Positions 35,113-45,419 of a stretch of 64,000 bases of DNA are shown one piece after another. Position 1 is the first letter of the stretch, and the number at the start of each line of letters is the position of its first letter. Below the pieces are notes generated by a model, which worked only from the letters and a program-made list of their open reading frames with translations, did no database searches and was not told where the DNA came from. The translations under genes and the position numbers were made by a program. Source of the DNA: Candolleomyces eurysporus (lineage: Eukaryota; Basidiomycota; Agaricomycetes; Agaricales; Psathyrellaceae); NCBI GenBank assembly GCA_027579435.1, contig JANBPK010001475.1:62001-126000 (forward strand). The letters are read 5' to 3'.

Positions 35113-38006
35113 ATGGTCAAGACACGAACACAGAGTGGGGTGGCGATCAAACCATCAACCTCCAAGGCTTTAGAGGATGATTACTACGAAATAGAAGACG
35201 ACTTTCAGCCGGAGTCATCTGATGAAGGGACCGACAAGAGTGCGTACTAGTCATAACTGGTTGCAGCCTGGGACTGATAGGAACGGAAAACAGAGCGTAA
35301 ATTACGAAAGACGAACGCGACGCCCAAGGCAAAGCGTCAGAAAACCGCAGCGTCACCATCGAAGCCAAAGGCAGCGAATAAGGATACCCCCGCGAAGGGA
35401 GGGCGGCGACGGAAGACGTTGAGCCTGTTGCCGACGATGCCTTTAGATGTTCTATTCGAGGTATGACAAGCAATTTCTCAGGATGACAACGGTTTGACGT
35501 CCTCCATAGATTTTCAGTCATCTTTCTCCTCAGGACCTGCTTAATCTTACCAGGACGAGCAAGATGCTAAAGAAGACCATGTTGGATCCCGAAACCAACG
35601 GTGTCTGGAAGAGGGCTCGGGCAATTTATGGCGCTCCCGAACCTGCCACAGGTTTCAGTGAGGCGAAGTGGGCAGCCGTTTTGTTCGAGTCAAATTGCAA
35701 TGCAAGACTATTTTTCACCCACTTTCCAGTATTTGCCCCTAATTATTGTGTTAACAGTCTTGCGGTACCAAGAATGTCCCAAGCGTCGATTGGAGCATTC
35801 AGAAGCGTCTATGTAGTGCGTGCAAACAATCTAGGTATTCAAGGGTCTTGTGAGCGGTCATAATCAAGGCTCACGATCTCATAGCCTGCTCGGGGTAAAA
35901 GACCCTGGTTTCAAAACGGTTTTCAAGGGCTACGATCTGGATATGTTCAATTACATTCCCCATACAAACGGTAAGTACGGTATTTTTCTGTCATATGTGC
36001 TGTTTTGACGGTTTTATTATGGGGTCATTGCCTTTAGAAAGACCAGGGACGAACGAAATGTCTGATCCTGACTGGCACCTCAGGAAATTGTTTTGGGCGA
36101 ACGATGTGCATCCGTTCGCAAAGGAGTGGAGCTGTTTTCGGGATGCTGCTCAGCTCTCCCTGGAAGGTCGAGTGGCTTTTGATGCATGGAAGGAAGAGCG
36201 AAAGCAATTGCTCCAGTCAATCAATGAGGTAAACTTGTTCCCCAACCCCTGTGCGGCTGAAGTATAACATTCGTCTAGATGGCTCAAGTGTACGAAGTTT
36301 GGGTGTATTCATATAAATCTCGAAAGTACGAGACCGTCGATACCAGCAAAGTTAGGCTAGAAGCGTAAGTGTCTGTTCCATTCCCAAGACTACGACTTCC
36401 CTGACCTTTACTTCTTCTCTGATCGCAGGGTCAAAAAGAGGCTGTTAACGGCTGGACATAGTAGCGTTGACATCAATAGTGCTCTTACTGAGCGTACAGA
36501 AGGGATCAGGACCGGAAGTGCTAACGTCACAAACTCAGGTGTGTGCAAGTTCAACACCGTCTTTCGGCCGGCTGGCGTCTCTAACATTGAAAGAACAGCA
36601 TGGACGAGAATTCGACCCAAGATTGAAGCCTTCGTCATTGAAGCAAGGAAAAGGAGAGTTTTCAGGGAAATACAACCCCTGATTAAGCAGAGGTTCCAAG
36701 TGCTCAAGGAGGTATACAATGAGCATCTGAAACATCTTTCCCCAGCAGAACGCTATTGTTGTCCACTTGCCGAATTCTTATGGCGTTACACTGATGCCTC
36801 AGATCTCCTTGAAGCAGACCCGACCGTTTCGATCACAACCGAGTCTTTCCAGTCGGTGATTGACAAAGTGGACGAACGTGTTGCGGAGTATCAAGCAGAA
36901 AAGAGGAAGAAGGCTGTAGAATCTGCGCGTTGGGGTGTTTGGATGACGACTGCCCGATTTTCTGAGTCATTGCATCTGGCGAGACATGTTTTCCAGTGCG
37001 AACACTCAACACCTGCCCCTTTCAGTGTCGATGTCCCTGCAATCTACCAGACCCTAATTGGTTGGGATATGATTGCCTGGCTACCTTGCATGGCACGCTT
37101 AGGTTTTGAGCTTCGCCCTGGCATCAAGGTTGACAGGCCTTCCGAAATTCGGTATAACGACAGAGGGTCNGGGGGTCTCCTCAGGGCTGATTTCTTTGGC
37201 GGGACTTGACCCAGCGAAGGCCACGATTGCAGATATGGACGCTCGGGACGCTCGTTACGCCCTCCTCTCTGGCTTCCTACACCACTTCTGTATCGATACC
37301 TACCCCGTCTTTACTTGGCGAGCAGCGGTATGTCCGCTCCCTGAATGCCGAGTACTCTCTTCTCATTTTCCTCTCTTCTCATTTTCCTCTCTCCTAAACG
37401 CAGCTCTACTTCGTTGCAGACAAATATCGGTGGCGAGAGGATTGGGATCCACCAGAATTCCGGCTTGCCACACCAGAGGAGACGGACAGAGCGATGCAGC
37501 ATTCCGCTGCCCTTCAAGAGTCTGCCAAGGCGTGGTCGTGCAACCATTGCCACGATTTCTTCGACAAAGAACTGGCAGAGACTAAATCCACTGTCGTCCA
37601 GCACATCAAAGACACGTACGTCAGGGCATCCATTTACTCTCTTGTTTTACTACCATCGATATATTTGCTGTAGGCATGGCCTGTCCAATCCGAAGGCGAA
37701 GGAGGATTACATCGTAAATCCTCACCTTTGGCCGAAGCTCGAAATTCCATTCCAACTTCCCTTGCAAGTGACAAGCCCTGTGTGTTTCGAATGCAGGTGG
37801 TGCCCTGAGACTCGGCGAAGAGAGGCCAGGTATGATAAGGACGGAGTCTTGCGCCATTTAGACGAGAGGTTGGTGTCTATAATCGCGTTGCGGTCAGTAA
37901 GCAGTGAGCGCATTGACTTGGTTCTAGGCATCTAATTACGAATCCAAATCCTATTCAGTATTATCGGGTGGATCGGGAAATGATTGTCAACATAGATTCA
38001 ACCTGA
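35113..38006 (+). CDS. F-box / Cys-cluster / double C2H2-like protein, copy 3
   Basis: Twelve exons at the same positions as copy 1: 35113-35239, 35294-35460, 35510-35701, 35758-35834, 35885-35970, 36038-36228, 36279-36364, 36429-36538, 36599-37327, 37404-37615, 37674-37868 and 37928-38006. Dropping the N at 37170 gives 2250 nt and 749 residues, reading GSGVSSGLISLAGLDPAKAT across it. Domains: MVKTRTQSG basic start, F-box MPLDVLFEIFSHLSPQDLLN, Cys cluster CGTKNVPSVDW ... CSACKQS, core SPAERYCCPLAEFL, fingers CNHCHDFF ... QHIKDTH and CFECRWCPET ... RHLDERH. Intron 3 (35702-35757) has a GC donor (AAT/GCAAGA); the only GT alternative would leave a 29-nt intron. Its role is probably as for copy 1. 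Confidence 0.8.
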
Positions 38007-38280
38007 AGGGGANTTTTTTTGACTTGTGGTCGTGGCCTGGATGGCCTTCCAGATAAGTACAATAAAGAAATCCAATGTAATATAGCGATGCCAATGTATA
38101 TAGTGTAGCAGTAGCCACAGGGAACTAACAATAGGGCGCACACATCTAGAATTTGGGACAGTATAGTCACTGCTCATTAGGTATGCTGCACGATGACTGT
38201 GTTAACATAACGGTATCAAGTGGATGATTGCCGCCTTCTGAGCAAGGATGTGGTTCCATCCTAACGTTAACTAGGGAGTA
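38007..38280. other. Spacer after copy 3
   Basis: 3' flank of copy 3, partly paralogous to the flank of copy 1 (GATTGCCGCCTTCTGAGCAAGG against GTTGCCGCCTCTTGACCAAG). No gene is seen. The N at 38013 abuts a T run. Confidence 0.5.
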
Positions 38281-38459
38281 TGTCGTAGTCTATACATCCC
38301 AATTCGCACCCCCAACCATTGGTCTTGATATATTCGAGAGTGAATCTTCCTTTGAGAACGTGGAACGCGAAATGATAAATCTGAAGATGCCCTCTCCACC
38401 TCGCCCGCAAACGAGGATAACGACTGGAAGAACCGGGAGATCATGAGGGACAGAGTGGC

Positions 38460-39060
38460 ACTCCTTAGAACGAGAGCTGGCTGGGCAATTCTAAAAGTGT
38501 ACGATGAACATACATGTCCAACCACATTGAAAGATGCTCGAGATTGGGCGCTTTTTGGAGTTCTATGACATCTTGCAGCCAGATTGGCAAGCAAGAGTCC
38601 TGGTCGTCAACATCGAGCAGCGAGATATGATATTTGGGACCATCTCGCGATGGATTGGTAGCAGAGGGTCTCCGCAAATCACAGGAAGGGTTCTCAAGAT
38701 TGGGAGTGCAATGCCTGCCGAAGCGTGTCCGGATTAAGACTTTTGTATCCACCACAAGTCATGTCAACGGACAGACACTTGTACTTGACCAAGCCATTGT
38801 CTATGATATCGGCGGGAAGCATCTAAACCTCCGTATGGGTTTTCGGACGCAACCTTGAACGGGTACCCTCGAGCCACCACCTGACAGCTTCTCGTAGTGA
38901 AATTGGGTAATCTTCGTTCGATCCATCTACATGAGGCAAGCCGTCTCCAGAAGTACGGCCGTTGGAGGTGAACGAAGCAAGTCGTGGCCCGCCAGCGAAC
39001 ATATCAGGCATCTTCCATTGGAATCCTCCACATGTAATCCAAAATCGGACGGGGTTCAAA
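38460..39060 (-). pseudogene. F1-family F-box relic
   Basis: Minus-strand peptides in different frames match the F1 proteins. MPDMFAGGPRLASFTSNGRT corresponds to MPDIFTGGPQLTSLTLNH, LQKAPNLEHLSMWL to LQKAPNVRHLSLML, and GGCATTGCACTCCCAATCTTG to the conserved QALHLPNL codons. Only the leucine-rich half survives, with frameshifts and gaps. Confidence 0.65.
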
Positions 39061-39583
39061 GTTGTCGGATACTGGAGACATACACCCCTCTGAGCTCAAA
39101 TGCGCCAGCTGGCCTTTGCGTTCTGAGCAAAGAGACAAGTCATAAGATTTGAGGGCAGGTTCTGAACTTTATCGATGGGATTTGAAGACACGNAAAAAAA
39201 AAACTTGTGCAGCCGTTTGTAGTCGATGGTAAGGGGGCGAAAACAAGTCGTCTGTTCTGTTGTTGATCCACTTCATCGAACCCACACAAGCCCATACAGG
39301 CCCACACAGACGGTGAACAGGGCTCCACTCCTCGTCATCTCCCTCCGCATCTACCTACCTACCTATTTTACTTACATAGGTTGTCGCCGTAAGTTTTCTG
39401 CAATCCAGAGTCATTCACCCAGACACTTACACTGGAATGGCTTAGTAGGGAAGTCTGCATGCAACACCACCAACACGTTGTGTAATCGAGGCAACCGAAT
39501 AAATTAATGAAGGGCACGTTGACCTGAATTTATTGCATGTGAAGAAATCAAGCAAACACCTTTCTTCCTTCTGCACCACCACC
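39061..39583. other. Intergenic region before the vacuolar protease gene
   Basis: No coding sequence seen. It contains short CTACCTACCTAC and CCCACACAAGCCCATACAGG repeats and an N at 39193 beside an A run; it is probably the promoter and leader of the protease gene. Confidence 0.5.
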
Positions 39584-42500
39584 ATGTCGTCGATCGGCTC
39601 TCGTGTGCGAGCCGTTCTAGGGTACCGGACCCTACCGACGACGACCTTTCTCCTCCTCATATACCTCATAGCGTTCTTTGCTATCATTGCTACAGATGAA
39701 CTGACACCAGTACCACACAAGGGAAGCAAGAAGCTTCAATGGCTCGACTTGGAGCGGGCCCAGAAGGATTTGGAACACGTACGTCCGTTTACCTAGTACG
39801 AGCCGACTGTGGTTCACCTGGGGACACATTAGATTGCAGCAAAGCCCCACCCATACAACTCGCATGCAAATGACGCAGTCAGGACGTATATTCTGAAACG
39901 GTTGGAAGACACGGCCGACGGAAGAGATTTCGTTCACGTTAGCAACGATTTGACGAGCAATGGGTCCTGGGCTTCAACGGCCTACGGCGTGTACTTTGAA
40001 GGAACGAATTTGTTGGTCAAAATCGACGGTACAGAGGATGACGACGAGAAAGGAGCCGTCTTATTCTCAGCCCACTACGACTCTGTATCCACCGCTCCCG
40101 GAGCAACTGACGACGGGATGGGAGTGACAACTCTCCTTCAGCTCGTCGAATACTTCGCTTCGAATCGGATGAAGAGGACTGCTATATTCAACATCAACAA
40201 CGGAGAGGAAGACTGGCTGAACGGTGCCCACGCGTACGTCACTTATTCTCCATATGCACTGGCGCTGAACATGGTCTAGATTCTGGCAGCACCCGTGGTC
40301 AAATATAACCACCACGTTTGTGAACCTTGAAGGGGCAGCGGCGGGTGGTCGACCGATGCTTTTCAGGTCAACCTCTCTCGAGCCTATCCAAGGTTATTAT
40401 ACTGCGCCTCACGCTCTCCGCGTTCGACATCCACATGGCAACGTTCTGTCCTCAGATGCGTTCGCGCGTGGTGTCATCCGGTCGGGTACCGACTATTCCG
40501 TGTACACTGGCATTGATAGGCACGGTCCAGGTGCGTGTTTCCCCTTGCATTCAGAACAGCATTAATTTCTGTGGCAGATTTCAAGCCCAGCTCTGACGTC
40601 AAGATGGAAGGACTCGACATCGCCTTTTACAAGGGCCGAAGCCGATACCATACCAAGTGGGATAGCTCTGCCGATACTGAAGGCGGGGAGAGGAGTCTGT
40701 GGGCTATGATCGAGGTGGCACGAGGCGTAGGTATCGGCCTGTTGAACAACGAGCCGGACAATAAGCCTACCCGTGCTGGAGTCTACTTTGATCGTAAGTT
40801 CCTACCTGGCGCGTTCCCCCATCTGTTACTAACGCATTCTCAGTGTTCAAGTCGACGATGATTTCTTTCCGACTCAGGTCATTGTTAACTTTCAACGTGG
40901 TCGCACTCGTCGCTGGCCCGATCATCCTCGTCCTCTTATGGCTGATGGCTACAGTGATTGGGGAATCTGATCATGATGATGAGACTCCTCCACCCTTACC
41001 ACCAAAGCGACCAGCTGCCCATTCTCCGACTGCTGGCGAAGGCACATCGGCAGGGCAATCGGGCGCGAGGACGTTTGGATCCGCAGACGATACGACAGGC
41101 AACAGCAATTCAATCTGGAGCAAAGTCAAGAGCGTCTTGACTATCTTATGGCAGCAGTCTAGCTTTTGGATTGCACTTGTCCTCACGGTTGTAGTGCAAG
41201 GTCTTTACGTGTGGGGATACGTCGCTCTCAATCCCTTTGTGAGTGTCCACTTGGTCTCTCTCGAACGACAGCTAATGCGACTCTAGACCGTTTACACTCA
41301 CCCATACTTGGTCCTCCTATCAGCGTTCACCCTTGCATACCTCACCGTCGTCATCACATTGAAGCTGGCATTCCCTTCTTCTCCCATCAAACACGCAACG
41401 ATCACGAGGGAACGGCAGAAGACGACTCTCCTGCTTCACGTCCACGTCCTCGCCTGGATTCTACTCCTCGTTTCCACCATCTTTATTGCAAAGACCAAGA
41501 TTGGCGGTACCTACTTTGTGACCGTGTGGTATATTGGTGTATGGGGAGCTGGCATTGTTGGAGTTGTTCAGAACTTTGTAAGCTCAAGGCAGTCGTCCTC
41601 GTCCTCGTCTAAAGGCAAGAACCGTGCCAGGAGTGACAGTGACGTCGAAGATGCGAGCGAAAGGACACCGCTGCTTCCCGAGCAGACCAATGGTTCAGCA
41701 CCTTCCAACAGGAAGGAGGAGGACAATGACGAGGGTGGGGAGATTGGGTGGTGGATCGTTCAGGTCCTTTTGAGTGTCCCAGCGTTCCTCGTCTTGGTTG
41801 GACAGGTCACGATGCTCCTGCTCGATTCAATGAGCCAGACTTTGACAGATGGCAGCAGCATATCGATAGGTGAGTGTATATCATTTTTGCGGCGGTATTG
41901 ACACTAAGCATGTCTGCAGTCTACATCGCCATCTCCGCTCTTGCAGTTTTCCTCGTCCTCCCCATCGCTCCGTTCAGCCCGAAACTTCATCAAGGACTCA
42001 CCTTCCTCTCTCTGGTCACGGTCATCTGTACCACAGCGTACCTCTGGCTGGTGTTCCCATTCACCCACGATGACCCATTCAAAGTGTTTTTCCAGCAGCA
42101 GGTCAAACTAGACCCGAACACTGTGTTCTTGAATTCTGCCAACACCACCGTCGTTCACTCCCCACCGAAGGTCACCACCCTGCTCACCGGAAGCCCGGTC
42201 TACATCAAATCCGTGCTTCCTTATTTGCCTTCGTCGAGGGGTAAGGACATCAACTGCACACAAGACCTCATCCGACCTGGCCTCAAGACTTGCGAGTGGG
42301 AGAGTGGACCACGTTTAGTGCCGATTCCGGGAGGCAAAGACCCGTGGGGTTGGTGGCCTGGTCTCGACAACGACAACAACTCTAGTGTGACGACACCATC
42401 GGCTCCCGCCGTTGACGGCGGCGCTTCATGGTTCAAAGCCGACGTGACGCGTACCAGCTGGGCTTCAGCTAAACTCACCATNCAAGGCCGGAACACTCGA

Positions 42501-42911
42501 AACTGCCGTATTTACTTTGATTCCCCATCCGACTCTGGAGTCAAGGTGATCAGATACATGGTCGAAGGAGGGTCGAAGGGTATGCAGCCTGGGTACCCTG
42601 TCGATCAGAAGACGGGATTGAAGGAATTGAGGCTGTGGAGTCGTGATTGGGAGAAGAAGTGGGTTGTGGATATTGATTGGGAGCCGACCAAATTGGGCGA
42701 TACAGACGAAGAGGACGGAAAGCTTTCTGGACGGATCGCGTGTGAATGGGTGGAGTATGAGAGTGCGATGATTGACAATGGGTCGATTCAAGAGGACAGG
42801 AGGCCGAAGATACCTGCTCTTGAGGAGGTTTTGACGTTTTTGCCCGAGTGGGCTGTGGTGACTAAGGCGGCGGATGGGTTGGTGGAGGCTTGGGCACCGT
42901 TTTCTGTCTAA
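39584..42911 (+). CDS. PFF1: PFF1-type vacuolar membrane M28 metallopeptidase
   Basis: Multi-pass vacuolar membrane protease of family M28 (yeast Pff1). Seven exons: 39584-39778, 39833-40233, 40280-40530, 40578-40793, 40844 to about 41239, 41287-41869 and 41920-42911; about 1010 residues. Seen: N-terminal membrane anchor (about 19-37), zinc-site motifs FSAHYDSV, APGATDDGMG and NNGEEDWLNGAHAF (metal ligands and catalytic Glu), DYSVYTG, and EGLDIAFYKGRSRYHTKWD, which contains the last His. After the lumenal catalytic domain come about eight membrane segments, interrupted by a cytosolic loop with Pro runs, Ser runs and DASERTPLLP, then a C-terminal lumenal domain (NTRNCRIYFDSP, LRLWSRDWEKKWVVDIDW). 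The N at 42482 is the one coding N that fits as a real base (Ile codon). The ATG at 39584 follows the family. Confidence 0.92.
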
Positions 42912-43565
42912 CTGGTGCGCCCAACTTTGCTCTGCTCCGCCCCTCCGGGGTTTATCAATATTGAGATGGGTGGACTTTTTGCATTGTATTGTATCTATGT
43001 ATTTCTTCTTTTGCTATTCCTTATACAATCCTGCTCTCAGATCTCAGATCTCATTCCGTAGCCGTCGGGTATAGTTGTCAGTTTTGGAAATCGTACAAAC
43101 GTAAACCGAAATTGTTAGCGCCTTCGATATCACTCGCCGTAACAAGACCGCCCGTGGATCTGGCTTTCTTAGGTCGATGTCGATGAAGGGCTGTCGGAAT
43201 TTTGCTTCTGCATTTCCAGGAGTCGCTGAGTAACAGCAACCAACTCACGAGGCCTTGGGCCTGAAAGCTTATTCATTAGAACCGACGAAGTGGACTTCAT
43301 AATGGCTGTGCAATAGCACGGACGAAAGGGTAAGACCTTATAAGGGTTAAGATGTAACTTTCTTGTGATGCTGAATCTCATCGCATTTGTAAATTAGCTT
43401 TGGTGGCTGCGCACCAGCGACTTGGACTTGAGGGGTTGCTGGATAACAGCAGATATTTAAGCGCGGCGAGGGAGGTCATACCCAACACCCCCCTGGGTAA
43501 CTACTAACCAGACAACCTTTCCCTTTCTCTGATACATTTCTTATCTTGAGCCTCGTCTGCTCGGT
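42912..43565. other. Intergenic spacer
   Basis: 3' region of the protease gene and promoter of the GATA gene. TATTTAAG at about 43455 is a plausible TATA element about 110 nt before the GATA start. No gene is seen; short frames around 43170-43380 have no support. Confidence 0.5.
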
Positions 43566-44478
43566 ATGACCATCCAGGAGCGGCCATCATCATTTCTCGG
43601 CCGACCTTCAGACTCTCCGGCACGCTATACGAATTCTTCACGGTGAGTATGCACCATTGATTGTCAATTTCGTACACTCACAAGGTCTTTCCGCGGCTGA
43701 AAGAAAACCGGAGAGGAGAGTCGATATCAATATAGATGCCCTTTCGATGGTACCATCAACCGAAGCTTTGGACCTTGAAAATGCCGAGACGAGAGCAGAA
43801 CGGTATAGTGCAGATATCGCTCCATGTCGACCAACATGCTACGTGCAAAATGCACCCACAGTCCTGCCTCCGGTTCGTGAGCTGATCAAGGCGGTCGACG
43901 CCCACCACCATTCCATATCTTCGCCGACTCAGCCGCAGTACCTAATTCCCGCTGGGCGTCATTTCCCTCGAGCTGTAATGAACGACATCCGACAGGGCCC
44001 ATGCCTTCAGAGACTTGCCTTACCTTCATCCAGCACGCAACCCGAACCCAACGCCATGGATCGAGAGCAAACCGCGCTCAAGGCTAGGCGAAACACAGTC
44101 GTAACTAAAAGGCCGCTCAACTCCATTCCCTCCACCGCAACGCCCACTGGGAAGTTAGGTGAGGCCATCGAAGAAGATGGCAGAACCGACCAGCACTTGA
44201 GGGAGTGCTATAATTGTTTAACCACAGTCGCATCGAGGTGGAGATATGGACCCAGCAATAGTGTCCTTTGCAACGCCTGTGGACTGTATACTCTCAAGGT
44301 GAGTAACATCAGCTTCCGTTCAATGCCTGGCAAGCAGCTACATGCCGAGCTAATATACTCCTACTTCTAGCAAGGAAAGCAAAGACCGGTCGGCCAATGT
44401 CATGTTTGCAACCTGGGGAAAGGTTTCGATAGAGGTTATGGGAGGATCGTTTGCAAAAAGTACGCTCCAAGAATTTGA
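43566..44478 (+). CDS. GATA-type zinc-finger protein, divergent
   Basis: Exons 43566-43642, 43704-44298 and 44371-44478 total 780 nt and 259 residues. The finger at about 208-232 has C-X2-C-X17-C-X2-C spacing (ECYNCLTTVASRW ... VLCNACGLY), which is the GATA class. The usual T-PLWRRG after the first Cys pair is replaced by ASRWRYGP, so DNA contacts may differ. The long N-terminus is disordered. After the finger a second Cys pair (QCHVCNLGKGF ... IVCKK) is seen, and a GTACGC in the last exon could be a donor to a further exon. Fungal GATA factors control nitrogen use, light response and siderophores; nothing here says which. Confidence 0.7.
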
Positions 44479-44659
44479 AACTTCCTCATATCCTCCGGGC
44501 TCAAGTCTCACGTCTTTCACGGCTGGTTCCTTACCCTGGCATGTAGGTGTTCGCTGAATTACTGAAGATTTCCTCGAGTACGGCGCTCGAAAGATGGCTG
44601 ATAGGCCGCCGTATTGCAACGTCCATGAAAGTAGGATTCAGCTAAAGCTGGTGTGGGTT

Positions 44660-44950
44660 GTCGAGTGTAGTAGTAGAGCAATAACTTGATCAGTGACAGT
44701 CTGAATCACGCTGTACCTCGTGGAAGGAAAAAACCAATATTTATTGTTCGATCTGTCGAAGCGTTCACAAACGTCCCAATATCCAGTGCCTTTACCGTCT
44801 TCGACCTCGGGGTCGTGTGGGGTATAATAGTCCCGTTTTGGAGAAATGCGATCGCATGCACGCCTGCCTCTCGAATAGCTTGCAGCGGACTGTCTCCATC
44901 TCCGTCGCTTTGCCAAGATACGTGTTACATACTTCTGTTGCTATTCCATG
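44660..44950 (-). pseudogene. Truncated duplicate of the 3' end of the 45420 F-box gene
   Basis: 44690-44930 aligns with 45340-45560 (GTTTTGGAGAAATG, TCTCGAATAGCTTGC, GGACTGTCTCC, GGGGTCGTGTGGGG). It corresponds to the last 45 codons and 3' UTR of the intact F-box gene, with small indels that break the frame. Nothing of the F-box or repeats is present. Confidence 0.65.
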
Positions 44951-45070
44951 TACGATATCCTGCCCAGTGGCAGATGCCATTGCGTTACCGTCGACTATAC
45001 AGTTGTTGGTTTTGGAACACGTTAAAACGTAAAGCAGCATGCGTTGCGCACCGTCCCCGACCTCGATATC

Positions 45071-45213
45071 ACTTGGAGGGGTTCAGTCCTTTCTAGGTGA
45101 ACGTGTCATCCACTTGAAGGGGTTAGGTCCGTTTTCGGTGAACGTGTTCTCCAAATCGATCACAGGCTTTTTGGCTTGGAGGGGTTAAGTCCTTTCTAAG
45201 TTAACGGTCATCC
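45071..45213. repeat. Three imperfect direct repeats of about 41 nt
   Basis: Copies start at about 45071, 45112 and 45174, with consensus core TTGGAGGGGTTAAGTCC followed by TTTCTAGGTGAACGTGTC. The third is separated by about 21 nt of other sequence. They lie between the truncated duplicate and the intact F-box gene. Confidence 0.65.
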
Positions 45214-45419
45214 ACTGGTTATTCCTAAACTTTTGGTCGCGTTTGGGCGGCCGACAACAGAAAGCGATTGGAACGGGAACATGAAGGCGGCTTCACCTAA
45301 CCCCCTCCTCTTGTGGCACCAATCAACGAACTAAACAACTGTTCGTTAACAGTGTATCCTGGACGAAAAATAAGTAAATGATATTCATTGCTCGATCGGT
45401 CGAAGAGCTCGCAAACATC

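Noticed and set aside
45071..45213. Direct repeats considered as a CRISPR-like array
   Set aside because: Only three imperfect copies, two of them adjacent without spacer, in a eukaryotic genome.
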